Shown: positions 55,651 through 64,000 of the stretch, piece after piece | Layout: each line of letters opens with the position of its first letter | How positions within the stretch are numbered: position 1 is the stretch's first letter | Source: Pirellulaceae bacterium | GTDB lineage: Bacteria > Planctomycetota > Planctomycetia > Pirellulales > Pirellulaceae | Direction: 5' to 3' | Assembly (NCBI GenBank): GCA_028280445.1 | Contig: JANQLU010000012.1 | Location: 62,001-126,000, forward strand | DNA: 64,000 bases | The notes under the pieces: model-generated | What the model was told of the DNA's origin: nothing | What the model saw: only the letters and a program-made list of their open reading frames with translations | Databases searched by the model: none | Made by a program: the position numbers and the translations under genes

Positions 55651-57295
55651 TGTAGGTTACCGCGCATGGAAAGGCGAGTTGACTTCGATAATCTCTCGCT
55701 GGTGGATGATTGCACAAACGGGCATTGCTATCGCATTTCGCAGCCAATGGATCAAACGCATGCTTCTGGCGGCCTGGATGCCAATTGTCGCCATTGGTTC
55801 TTTCTTTTTCGTGTTCGAAAACTACCTTTCGGATCGCAATAACAAAATGGATTTTCTCCGCAGATCAGCGGCCGAATTCGGCGTCGATCTCGATGATCCA
55901 GAATCTCGACGAGAATATCTCGAACAAATAAAAAACTCGCCGCCGCTTCGCCGACTTGATCGTGCCACAACCGGTCTGGGTCCCGGCAATTCACGCCCCG
56001 CCCAAAAAAAGCAGATCGTCGTGCCGATGGAAAATACTGGCTCAATGAAAAAACAGATCAGCCAGATTATTGCCGATCGGAACAAACAGATCGTTGACAA
56101 AATCAAGGAAAAATGTCGCGAACTCGATGTTGATGTCGCCAAACCCAAGATCAAAAAACTGTTTGACAAGCTCGAAAAATCTGGCGTCCCGATCGCGTTC
56201 AACGAAAGAATTTTGACTCGTTATTTGCAAAGACTGGACAATGCGAAAACCCGGGAAAGACTTGAACGACAACTCGACAATTTGTCTGAACAAGTTGAAA
56301 AAATCAGCAAACTGGACCCCAAAGATCTTCCGATCACCGATGAATTGCCGTCGGTCGAAGATCTCATTCGACGGGGTCAGCAACTGGCTCCCGAAGATCG
56401 GTTTAAATTTGAATTGCAACAAATGGATCTCAACGATTCATTGCCGCCGTCGTTTATCGTACCCTATCGTCAAAAAATCGTTGAAGCTTGGGCGACACCC
56501 GACAATGCCAAAGCGCGAGTCCTCGGCTGGTCCTATTTCCTGATGGTCTTTTTGGGTTATCCGCAGGGTGTCGCGACGATCATTCTGTTGGCTTTGATTG
56601 TTCCGCCTCTGATCTCGCGAGATCTTCGTTCGCGCGCCTATTTCATTTATTTTGCAAAACCGATTGGCCGCTTTGAATACCTGTTTGGTAAATTTACGAT
56701 TCCACTGGTATTCCTCGTATTGATCACTACGCTGCCAGCCCTCGGCCTGTACATATTTGCGGTCGCACTTTCGCCCGACCTATCGGTGGTCCTCGACACC
56801 TGGTATTTGCCGTTGAAAATCGTTTTGGCTTCGGCCGTCATGATTGTCCCGACGGTCTCGGTCGCTTTGATGCTTTCGTCACTGACTCAAGAAAGCCGTT
56901 TTGCAACATTTGCGATGTTTGCCATCTGGTCTTTGACTGCTGGAGCATACATGGTGATGTGGGGATTCCACACCAGTAACGAGCTGACCAACGAAATTAG
57001 AGAACAAGAACGAAGCGAATCGACCGTCGTTGTCAATATGTATGACGTCGAAGGAAACGTGGTCGGTCAACGAACCGTGAACAATCAAGATATCGACCTG
57101 TCAAACGTTCGCCCGCTCAATTCCAATTGGCAAATGATTTCTTTTTACCATTCGTCACAACATATTCAGGGCTGGATTTTTGGATTAGTACCTTTTGATT
57201 TTTCGGTGGTCGCCTGTGGCGGCATGCTGTTGTTGACCACGATTTTCAGTTGGTTCGTTTTGTACTGGCGCGTTTCCGCGCCGATTCGTGTTTGA
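55637..57295 (+). CDS. ABC-2-type permease with large coiled insertion
   Basis: A 552-residue protein. The first helix (MLLAAWMPIVAIGSFFFVF, about 42-61) is separated from the others by a 230-residue polar, charged helical region (NNKMDFLRRSAAEFG; KQISQIIADRNKQIVDKIKEKCRELD; LERQLDNLSEQVEKI) that probably forms coiled coils outside the membrane. Six helices follow (FLMVFLGYPQGVATIILLAL; FTIPLVFLVLITTLPALGLYI; VMIVPTVSVALMLSSL; and others) with a typical RAYFIYFAKPIGRFEYLFGK cytoplasmic loop. It pairs with the preceding ATPase. Confidence 0.88.
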   Translation: MPMHDVGYRAWKGELTSIISRWWMIAQTGIAIAFRSQWIKRMLLAAWMPIVAIGSFFFVFENYLSDRNNKMDFLRRSAAEFGVDLDDPESRREYLEQIKNSPPLRRLDRATTGLGPGNSRPAQKKQIVVPMENTGSMKKQISQIIADRNKQIVDKIKEKCRELDVDVAKPKIKKLFDKLEKSGVPIAFNERILTRYLQRLDNAKTRERLERQLDNLSEQVEKISKLDPKDLPITDELPSVEDLIRRGQQLAPEDRFKFELQQMDLNDSLPPSFIVPYRQKIVEAWATPDNAKARVLGWSYFLMVFLGYPQGVATIILLALIVPPLISRDLRSRAYFIYFAKPIGRFEYLFGKFTIPLVFLVLITTLPALGLYIFAVALSPDLSVVLDTWYLPLKIVLASAVMIVPTVSVALMLSSLTQESRFATFAMFAIWSLTAGAYMVMWGFHTSNELTNEIREQERSESTVVVNMYDVEGNVVGQRTVNNQDIDLSNVRPLNSNWQMISFYHSSQHIQGWIFGLVPFDFSVVACGGMLLLTTIFSWFVLYWRVSAPIRV

Positions 57296-57309
57296 CCCGG
57301 AAATCATCA

Positions 57310-58242
57310 GTGATTGAATTTAAAAACGTCACGAAACTGTATAAATCCGTCATCGGAGTCAACGATATTTCGTTGAATCTCGAGCCCGGTGCGTATGGGT
57401 TACTGGGACCCAATGGCTCTGGCAAAACGACTTTTATCAACCTGATTACCGGGCAGCTAAAACCGACGATCGGCGAAGTTTCTGTGTTTGGAGTAACGCC
57501 GACGCAAGACGATTCGATCCTGCGAAAAATTGGACTATGTCCGGCACTCGAACCGTTCTATCACCGCTTGACCGGATTTCAGTGGGTTGTCTATTTGACG
57601 CGGCTCCACGGAATCAATGCCGCTGAGGCAAAAGAGTTGGCCGAGCAGGCGCTCGAAAATGTTGGCATGTCCGAGAACATGAATCGCCCCATCAGCAGTT
57701 ACTCACTCGGGATGAGACAACGCTGCAAATTGGCACAGGCGATGGCACACAATCCCGAATTGCTGATTCTCGACGAACCCTTCAACGGCCTCGATCCCGT
57801 CGGCCGAATCGAAATGACCGATTATCTGCGCGGCTGGATCGACAACGGGCGAAGCTTGATCCTGGCGAGCCACGTGTTGCATGAAGTCGAAGCCGTTCAT
57901 CCACGATTTTTGCTGATTTCTGGAGGCCGCCTACTGGCCTCGGGATCCCCTACCGAGGTTCGCGAGTTAATGACCGATTGCCCCCACGTCTTCAAAATCA
58001 AATCAGATGACTGTCAAAAGCTTTCTGGCCTGTTATTGCAAGCGATCAATATCGACAAAATCGAACTTGATCCCAAACAGCAAACGGTCGAAATCGCAAC
58101 ACGCGAAGCGACGCTGTTGTATGGCGTCATCAACGATATTGTGAACGATCAACATGTCAAAATTTTTCAAATCAGTTCTTCGGAGGATTCACTTCAGGAG
58201 CTGTTTACGAATCTTTTGAAAATCCATCGTGGAGAACTCTAG
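57310..58242 (+). CDS. ABC transporter ATPase, second of two
   Basis: A 310-residue ATPase with Walker A LLGPNGSGKTTFINLITG, signature SYSLGMRQRCKLAQAM, Walker B LLILDEPFNGLDPVG and the His switch in ILASHVLHEV. A C-terminal regulatory domain follows. GTG 57310 is chosen because it starts IEFKNVTKLY, the family N-terminus, 15 bases after the upstream stop; a longer frame from TTG 57250 would overlap the permease. It pairs with the permease at 58249. Confidence 0.92.
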   Translation: MIEFKNVTKLYKSVIGVNDISLNLEPGAYGLLGPNGSGKTTFINLITGQLKPTIGEVSVFGVTPTQDDSILRKIGLCPALEPFYHRLTGFQWVVYLTRLHGINAAEAKELAEQALENVGMSENMNRPISSYSLGMRQRCKLAQAMAHNPELLILDEPFNGLDPVGRIEMTDYLRGWIDNGRSLILASHVLHEVEAVHPRFLLISGGRLLASGSPTEVRELMTDCPHVFKIKSDDCQKLSGLLLQAINIDKIELDPKQQTVEIATREATLLYGVINDIVNDQHVKIFQISSSEDSLQELFTNLLKIHRGEL

Positions 58243-58248
58243 ACCAAC

Positions 58249-59043
58249 ATGAGTTTTTTGAACCTTGTCAAAACGACTGCCGATTTCGAACTCAGGCACG
58301 GAGTCTCTGTGCGGCGCATCGCCGTTTCCGGGGTGCTAACGCTGTTTCCACCGTCAATGCTGTTCCTGATCTTGGTCAACGGTGGACCGATTGCACTCGA
58401 TATCAACTTGGTCATCTGCGTCTTTGTCTTTCTCGTCGGACTTCTGGCGCTGTTACTTTGGGCGACACCCAACGTGTATTCCGAACTGGAAAGCCGTGGC
58501 TGGATTTTTGTTTCGTCTAGGTCCGGCGGGCGAATCAGCGTGCTGTTCGGAAAATACATTGCTGCGATCGTTAACGCGTGGTTGATTTGCTTATTTTCAG
58601 TCACGTTGTGCCTGCTGATCGGCGATTCGATTGGCAGTTTTCAGCAGCCGATCGCGCGACTTTGGTTTGGTTACTTGGGTCTGATTACGCTGGCCGTCCT
58701 GGCATACGGGTCCATTTTTTCATTTATCGGCGTCATGTTTCAAAAACGTGCCATGGTGATTGCCGCGGTTTATGCTATGGGCTCCGACCTGTTTCTGGCA
58801 AACGTACCGGCGCTGATCAGCAAATTTACTGTGCGATATTATCTGCATGGCCTCGGACTGAAATGGTTGGACATCCGTTTCGGTCGTACGCGACGCGGCG
58901 ACATACCTGAAGTGTTCAGTTTCCCGGCGGAATTTCCCCAGATTCTGTCGATCCTGGTTCTCATTGGATTTACGATCGCCATGTTAGCCGCGGCGGCGTA
59001 CGTCATCCGCTATCGTGAATATGTTACCAATGACGAGGCCTAA
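58249..59043 (+). CDS. ABC-2-type permease, second of two
   Basis: A 264-residue membrane protein with six helices (about 26-48, 52-73, 105-127, 138-160, 167-186, 229-252). The cytoplasmic GWIFVSSRSGGRISVLFGKYI loop is like the corresponding loop of the first permease. The gene follows its ATPase by six bases. It overlaps the convergent comEC gene by four bases at the 3' ends. Confidence 0.88.
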   Translation: MSFLNLVKTTADFELRHGVSVRRIAVSGVLTLFPPSMLFLILVNGGPIALDINLVICVFVFLVGLLALLLWATPNVYSELESRGWIFVSSRSGGRISVLFGKYIAAIVNAWLICLFSVTLCLLIGDSIGSFQQPIARLWFGYLGLITLAVLAYGSIFSFIGVMFQKRAMVIAAVYAMGSDLFLANVPALISKFTVRYYLHGLGLKWLDIRFGRTRRGDIPEVFSFPAEFPQILSILVLIGFTIAMLAAAAYVIRYREYVTNDEA

Positions 59044-61535
59044 CGAAGACTTTTGGCAACGCGTGGTTTCACCCAAGTCCTCACAGCGATGTCAGCAGCA
59101 TTCATTTGAATCGTGATGGCACCGTCTCGTTCCGTCCGAAATACCTGCACATCGGACCCAACGATTCGATCGATGGCGCGAGAGTCGACGCGGTCTGATC
59201 GCCCGCTGACAACGACGACTTTGGGATTCGCCCAACAAAACAAATCTCTTGGTCGACTGTTTCGACTGCCGTGATGTGGCGCCATCACCACCTGGAATGG
59301 TCGTGGTTGACTTTCCAGCAACGTATCCATTCCTGCCTGCTCCAAATCACCGGGCAACAATAACGCGCGTTGGCCAAATCGAATCGACAATACGATGCTA
59401 TTCGCATTGTCGTTGCCACCGGTTCCTAATTGGGGAGGCCCCAAGACCTCGATTTCGACATCGTCGTCGATCAGAAAATCGTTTCGACTCAACACGCGTA
59501 TGGGAATCTTGCGCTGATCGAGAATCCTCAACATCGCTCGAACTGCCAGATCATCGGAGTCGAGCATCTGCTGCGAAACGTAAACGCAACCGATCGAAAA
59601 CCGATCGATAATTCCAGGCAAGCCATTGAAATGGTCGACATCGGCATGCGAAATAACGACGGCATCCAGGTGCGAAATATCGAAATGCCAAAGCGCCCGA
59701 GAAACATGACGCGCACAAGATTCCGACGCGCCGAGTGAACCGCAATCGTACAAAATAGTTTTTCCTTGTGGCAATTGCACGATCACACTTGTGCCATGGC
59801 CAACGTCAACAAAAGTCACCGTCAAATGTCGCTCACTGACAGATCGAGCTCGCAACATCGTTGCCGGTAGCAACCAACCAAAACTCAACCAGGCCAAAAA
59901 CAAAACACATAGCCAGCGGCCCGGCAGACGTGTTGGACGATAGGCAAAACCAACAATCAACATCGCGTAAAACAACAGCACAGAACATAAACTTGGTCCA
60001 GCAGTCCAGTAAAAACTTCCTGGGATCTGGCGTGAACAAAACAAGATGTTTTCAATGCAACTCAAGCTTTGCTCACACACCACTCCAGCAAAAGCGGCGC
60101 CCGCTGGAAACACAAAACTTAAACCCAGCATGGAAAATCCACTGTACAGGAATACAGCCAATGGAATCATCAACAACGGATTGACAAAAATCCCAATCGG
60201 CGACACCAAATTGAATCGGTAAGCCACCAAGGGCATCGTGACCAGCCAAATCACAAAACTCATCATGAACGCCGAACGCAACGTTCGCCACAACAACAAA
60301 CCCGTTTTTTCGATTGGTGACCGCGATTGCTCGATCAAACGATCCAACGGGTCGCTCGAACGCCGTTGATGAACCCAACGACTTGCAAAACTGATGGATG
60401 CAACGGCTAAAAACGAAAGCTGGGCGCCGGTATTCAATATGTCTGATGGATTGCATACCAAAACCATGGCCGCGGCCAGCGCTAGTGTGTTCAGACTAAA
60501 CCCAGGCCGACCCAACAATTGACCCGTGCAATAGAGACTGATCAAAATCGTTGCGCGAAAAACAGGCGGGCGAAACTCAACCAGCCAACAGTAAAACGCA
60601 ACCGCGATCATCGTTAACAAATAGCCGTTTCTCCGGCTGACGAATCGCAATTGCCCCAAGAACAACATTCCCGATGCCAGGATGCCGACGTGCAATCCTG
60701 AAATTGCCAAAACATGAACCGCGCCATTGACTAGAAACGAATCAAATTGCTCGGTGGACAATTGGCGGCGATTCCCCAATATAATCGCAGAGGCAATCGC
60801 AGCGTGTTTGGGTTGCAGCCGCCGCCAGATAATCCGATTCAACGTCCCACGCAGTTTTGCCTGAAATCGCCGGTGGTTCCAGTTGCCACGTTTGACCAAT
60901 TTGATTGCATGAGGGCTATTGGCAGTAATAAAACAAAATTTGCATTGCCGTCGACCAAACTGATAGAAATCAAACTCCCCAGGATTTTTTGCGCTGCGAC
61001 TGGCGACCAAATTACCGGCAAATTCAATTTCGTCACCGGCAACAACACCCGACAATTGTCCACTGACTTGCAATTCGGCTGTGCCACTGGTTTTGATCCA
61101 TCGATCACCATCGCGGATGGACAATACTTTCACCGTCATCGACGTTGAAATGCCCGCGTTCAAATTATCAAACACATTTTTCTCGCCAGGCAGTTTTGTC
61201 TTGAGTTCACTTTGAATCGCCGTTCGCAAATAAACCGGCTCAAATCGCTGCTTGGCAAAAAAACTGACATCGTGCTGGCCAACCCAATTCCAACGAATTT
61301 GATGCCATAATCCGCCTGCTCCAGAAACGGCGATGAATAACAACAGCGAACAGACCAGAGTTCGGCGAGGACAGCTGACATACAAAAGTATCCAGCAACA
61401 CGACGCAATGGATGTCAAACATAACCAAATCGAACATCCCGGATCGAAATAGTGATCCAACAAAATACCCGCACATAGCCATAGCAGCATAAGTAATACA
61501 GGCTGGTAAACGTGATGACGTGCTTGCTGGCTCAC
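59040..61535 (-). CDS. comEC: DNA internalisation / competence protein ComEC
   Basis: An 831-residue membrane protein with the three expected parts: an N-terminal OB-like domain with early helices (about 1-220), the competence domain with several helices (about 230-560; VHVLAISGLHVGILASGMLFLG; PPVFRATILISLYC) and a C-terminal metallo-beta-lactamase-like domain (about 575-800) with VDVGHGTSVIVQL, DCGS, ISHADVDHFNG, LPGDLEQAGM and MAPHHGSRNS. It forms the channel that takes up single-stranded DNA across the inner membrane; the metal domain may degrade the other strand. No other competence genes are in the window. Confidence 0.95.
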   Translation of the reverse strand: MSQQARHHVYQPVLLMLLWLCAGILLDHYFDPGCSIWLCLTSIASCCWILLYVSCPRRTLVCSLLLFIAVSGAGGLWHQIRWNWVGQHDVSFFAKQRFEPVYLRTAIQSELKTKLPGEKNVFDNLNAGISTSMTVKVLSIRDGDRWIKTSGTAELQVSGQLSGVVAGDEIEFAGNLVASRSAKNPGEFDFYQFGRRQCKFCFITANSPHAIKLVKRGNWNHRRFQAKLRGTLNRIIWRRLQPKHAAIASAIILGNRRQLSTEQFDSFLVNGAVHVLAISGLHVGILASGMLFLGQLRFVSRRNGYLLTMIAVAFYCWLVEFRPPVFRATILISLYCTGQLLGRPGFSLNTLALAAAMVLVCNPSDILNTGAQLSFLAVASISFASRWVHQRRSSDPLDRLIEQSRSPIEKTGLLLWRTLRSAFMMSFVIWLVTMPLVAYRFNLVSPIGIFVNPLLMIPLAVFLYSGFSMLGLSFVFPAGAAFAGVVCEQSLSCIENILFCSRQIPGSFYWTAGPSLCSVLLFYAMLIVGFAYRPTRLPGRWLCVLFLAWLSFGWLLPATMLRARSVSERHLTVTFVDVGHGTSVIVQLPQGKTILYDCGSLGASESCARHVSRALWHFDISHLDAVVISHADVDHFNGLPGIIDRFSIGCVYVSQQMLDSDDLAVRAMLRILDQRKIPIRVLSRNDFLIDDDVEIEVLGPPQLGTGGNDNANSIVLSIRFGQRALLLPGDLEQAGMDTLLESQPRPFQVVMAPHHGSRNSRPRDLFCWANPKVVVVSGRSDRVDSRAIDRIVGSDVQVFRTERDGAITIQMNAADIAVRTWVKPRVAKSLR

Positions 61536-61979
61536 AAGAACAATAGGAAGAGGAAAAAGGAGAGGAAAAACGGATCGAAGAGTACAACAGAAAAATGCAA
61601 CAAATCAGTGGAGCAGCGACGGGATCGAACAGGAAAAACATTGGAACACGTTTTTGCCAGAATGAAAAGTGTTTTCCAAATCGTGGTCAAACGACGCGAG
61701 CAATCAATATCAACACTCGTTCAACAAGCCCACGCCCGCGTCGCCTACTCCTGTGAGCGGCAAGGCGCTACCGCCGGTTCATTGCGCAGACTGATTCGTG
61801 AAACGCCTAAAACAGTTAACTGACTCGCCACACGATCCAACTCGACAACAGTTGACAAATACAATGACTTTCCAACAACCATGGCCAATGCCGAAAAATT
61901 GTCGCTGAATAAAAATTTTTGTGCAAAATAGACTTCTCGAAATTGTCTTACCCATAAACAACACAACTGTACCGCGTCC
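61536..61979. other. Divergent intergenic region with one repeat arm
   Basis: 444 bases between the divergent comEC and ECF sigma genes. It contains a single family C arm (61753-61780). The rest has no gene-like frame that survives inspection; open frames here run through the repeat. Promoters for both genes should lie here but I see no reliable consensus boxes. Confidence 0.55.
61753..61780. repeat. Dispersed repeat, family C, single arm
   Basis: 28 bases matching the left arm of the element at 43140-43168 with one base missing. The opposite arm is absent. Confidence 0.85.
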
Positions 61980-62513
61980 GTGAAATCGCCATCTCAAAAT
62001 CGCGATCCTGATTCAAAAGCAACCGCTTCAGACAGCGCGGAAGTTGCCGAAACCATTAGCCAATACATTCGTTCCCATGCTGCCAAACTCGAACTTTACG
62101 CCCGTCAATGGACGACCGACCCAGCCAACTGTGTGCAACAAGCGTTCGTCAAATTGGCAACCTGTGATCCATTGCCCGACCATCCGGCCAACTGGTTGTT
62201 TCAAGTCGTCCGCAATCTGGCCATCAGCCAGGGGAAAAGTGAAACCGCGCGGCGAACTCGAGAAAAATCCTATCAACGCGCACCTTGGTTTGAGGAATCA
62301 TCGTCCGCGGACATCGACATTGAACAACTTCAAACAGCCCTTTCTCAACTCGACGACGACATCCGTGAAGTCATCGTCGCACACATCTGGGGCGAGCTGT
62401 CATTTACAGAAATCGCAAAGATGACGGAGGTTGCTGTCAGCACGATCCAACGCCGCTACCACAAAGGTCTACGACAACTCAAAAAACGGCTACGAGAACA
62501 ATGTCAAACTTGA
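61980..62513 (+). CDS. Small ECF-type sigma factor
   Basis: A 177-residue sigma-70 family protein starting at GTG. Region 2 is short (IRSHAAKLELYARQW, NCVQQAFVKLATCDPLPDHPANWLFQVVRNLAIS) and region 4 has LSQLDDDIREVIVAHIWGELSFTEIAKMTEVAVSTIQRRYHKGLRQL, a clear helix-turn-helix. This matches the planctomycete ECF type. It overlaps the downstream membrane protein gene by 13 bases, the arrangement seen for sigma / anti-sigma pairs. Confidence 0.92.
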   Translation: MKSPSQNRDPDSKATASDSAEVAETISQYIRSHAAKLELYARQWTTDPANCVQQAFVKLATCDPLPDHPANWLFQVVRNLAISQGKSETARRTREKSYQRAPWFEESSSADIDIEQLQTALSQLDDDIREVIVAHIWGELSFTEIAKMTEVAVSTIQRRYHKGLRQLKKRLREQCQT

Positions 62514-63052
62514 AAAATCAATTCGATGAATTCGAAGAAACACTTCGCTCCATTCGACCGGTTGCTTCGAACCTGGAATCTGGAGATGAGTTTGCGAAAA
62601 CACTGTTTTCTGCGGGTCAACAATTTGCAGAAAAAAAACATCTGGACCAACGAACTGAGATGACTCGTCGATTGCAATTTTGGCGTTATGCAATTGCGGC
62701 AAGCCTGATGTTTGTTGTTGCGAGTGTCGTTGCCATCGTTGCTTGGCAAAGCAAATCACCACCAGATAGCTCAATCACCAAAGGCCGAGAAGCGAACACA
62801 ACAAATACGGCGCCAGAGCGGCAGCCGGAATCGTTCCCACAACAGGCAATTCTGGAAACCACATTTCCGGTCGACGTTGCCTGGGAACCAAGCCATGTCG
62901 ACGGTCAACTCGATCGCGGATTATTTGCGTTTGCCTGGAACAACCGTTTTCGGTCTCAAGGAAAACCGGTCGAGTCGTCGGGGGATAGCGAATCAACGAC
63001 GGAATCGGTGCTGACACTCCATCGTGAACTGCTACTTAACAACTCGTTGTAA
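62501..63052 (+). CDS. Single-TM protein coupled to the ECF sigma factor, probable anti-sigma or signalling partner
   Basis: A 183-residue protein with a cytoplasmic N-terminal part of about 60 residues (QFDEFEETLRSIRPVASN...), one TM helix (about 67-87, YAIAASLMFVVASVVAIVAW), and an external part of about 95 residues that is rich in Pro, Ser and Thr. Its coupling to the sigma gene and its topology fit an anti-sigma-like role. No zinc-binding HxxxCxxC anti-sigma motif is seen, so this remains an inference. Confidence 0.72.
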   Translation: MSNLKNQFDEFEETLRSIRPVASNLESGDEFAKTLFSAGQQFAEKKHLDQRTEMTRRLQFWRYAIAASLMFVVASVVAIVAWQSKSPPDSSITKGREANTTNTAPERQPESFPQQAILETTFPVDVAWEPSHVDGQLDRGLFAFAWNNRFRSQGKPVESSGDSESTTESVLTLHRELLLNNSL

Positions 63053-63102
63053 TTGAAACTGTCGGTCTTGGACTCCATTCTTAATCTTAAAATCAATCTG
63101 CC

Positions 63103-64000
63103 ATGACATTCAAAAAACCTAACTCCTGTTTCGCCGCACTGATCGCCACAAACATTTTGTTGTGGATCGCGTCGTCGTCGATCGCCCAGGAAAAACAAAA
63201 ATATTTCCAGAATATTGGTACGAAACCATCTGTCGCGTTGAACGCTGCGAAACTGGACAACGCCAGTAAAAAATTGCGTTTGCACATTCCCAATGAAAAA
63301 TTGAAATCGACGGGCAACGCCGCCTCCAATTACTACCGTGCAGCAATTTTTTACTCCAATCTTCCTGCCGCTACCAAACAACGAGAATTGGTTTGGAAAG
63401 CAATTCGCCAACCCTTGACTGATTTGAACCCACAAGATTTCTCAACAATTTTGGCAAAAACCCAGTTCTGTTTTGATGAAATTAAAACCGGAGCTCATTG
63501 CCAAAAATGCACCTGGGAAACTTCGGGATTCGAAGGAGGGCCACTCAAGGTCGTTCAAAAACTGATTCCGGAACTTGACCCGTTTCGCGCGATCCAAGAT
63601 TTGCTGATGTTAAAAGCGAGAATCTCCATCAAGGAAAAAAGATTCGACGACGCGATTCGTTGGCTCGCCATCGCCAACCAATTTGCCATGCATGTCGGAA
63701 AAATGGAGTTTATCGTCTGTGGCATTTCTGCCAAACGAATGATCGATAAAAACCTCGACCTCGTCGAAGAAATGTCAGGCATTCCAGGTGCTCCGAATTT
63801 TCACGCCGCACTTTCGGCGCTTCCCAAACCAACGATCGACTTGCGCCAATTAATACGCCGGGAACTCAACTATTGGCGAAAAGCGTTTCCCGTTCTCGAA
63901 AAACCAATCGAGCAAAAACGAACAGCGGATCAATGGCGCAACGAACTGCTGGCTTTTTATCAAACGGGGCGAATCGTTGCCGGTTATCCCAAACCCGAAC
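63103..64000 (+). CDS. Secreted protein, unknown, 3' end outside window
   Basis: The frame is open from ATG 63103 to the right edge (299 complete codons). A signal peptide is clear (CFAALIATNILLWIASSSIAQ). The visible region is helical and repeat-like (ASNYYRAAIFYSNLPAATKQR, ISIKEKRFDDAIRWLAIANQFAMHVG, CGISAKRMIDKNLDLVEEM). It contains CQKC near residue 131 and several LP phrases. It follows the sigma / partner gene pair by 50 bases and may be exported under their control. I do not recognise the family. Confidence 0.8.
   Translation, partial: MTFKKPNSCFAALIATNILLWIASSSIAQEKQKYFQNIGTKPSVALNAAKLDNASKKLRLHIPNEKLKSTGNAASNYYRAAIFYSNLPAATKQRELVWKAIRQPLTDLNPQDFSTILAKTQFCFDEIKTGAHCQKCTWETSGFEGGPLKVVQKLIPELDPFRAIQDLLMLKARISIKEKRFDDAIRWLAIANQFAMHVGKMEFIVCGISAKRMIDKNLDLVEEMSGIPGAPNFHAALSALPKPTIDLRQLIRRELNYWRKAFPVLEKPIEQKRTADQWRNELLAFYQTGRIVAGYPKPE

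Noticed and set aside
61512-61823. 103-codon plus-strand frame running through the family C repeat arm
   Set aside because: It starts antisense to comEC and continues through the repeat, and is very basic without structure; such frames are a by-product of repeats.

Overview
The window looks like a chromosomal segment of a planctomycete, probably in or near the Pirellulales. The main evidence is a coupled PSCyt1/DUF1549/DUF1553 plus DUF1501 gene pair (16373-20391). Other support comes from a secreted protein with planctomycete-type CxxCH domains (34582-36492), a probable TIGR03067 protein (54030-54530), a Ser/Thr kinase with a membrane tail, ECF sigma genes with membrane partners, and dispersed palindromes mostly at gene ends. 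Base composition looks moderate (about half GC by eye, not computed). I see no rRNA, tRNA, CRISPR array, integrase, transposase or phage gene.

Layout. 1-5.1 kb: the 3' end of a WYL-domain gene, two SnoaL-like proteins, and a PLP Cys/Met lyase - flavoprotein - ArsR regulator locus. 5.2-9.6 kb: secreted and membrane proteins (beta-helix, HEAT-like, four-TM, WD40). 9.9-16.3 kb: a minus-strand cluster of a TPR-CHAT protease, a TPR-FGE protein sharing its N-terminal domain, a small membrane protein and a possible extra small gene. 16.4-20.4 kb: the planctomycete cytochrome/DUF1501 pair. 20.5-23.4 kb: a three-gene operon of two unknown proteins and a divergent nucleotidyltransferase of the ATP-dependent ligase type. 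23.7-38 kb: Hpt protein, HEAT/beta-propeller protein, S41-like peptidase, an ECF sigma factor with a membrane segment and cytochrome-like tail plus a CxxCH partner, Mn-type superoxide dismutase, PAS-GGDEF protein, FAH-family enzyme, cytochrome-domain protein and a Ser/Thr kinase.

38.2-43.1 kb: a tight five-gene operon (TIGR04282-type transferase, ThiO-like oxidase, flavoprotein, radical SAM enzyme, degenerate metallophosphoesterase-fold protein). Its flavoprotein is a paralogue of the one beside arsR at 3.3 kb. 43.2-54.5 kb: a membrane glycosyltransferase, a BY-kinase-like ATPase, MetH, BirA, an SDR and an Asn/Gln/Pro-rich lipoprotein. 54.7-59 kb: a four-gene ABC exporter set (ATPase, permease, ATPase, permease). 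59-64 kb: ComEC, a small ECF sigma factor with a membrane-anchored partner, and the 5' part of a secreted protein gene.

The best candidates for undescribed biology are the CHAT/FGE cluster, the ligase-like operon, the five-gene flavoprotein/radical-SAM operon and the sigma factor with a cytochrome-like tail. Cutting across the window are at least four families of REP/BIME-like palindromes. They lie mostly between convergent genes and in places have become part of the neighbouring gene's 3' end.
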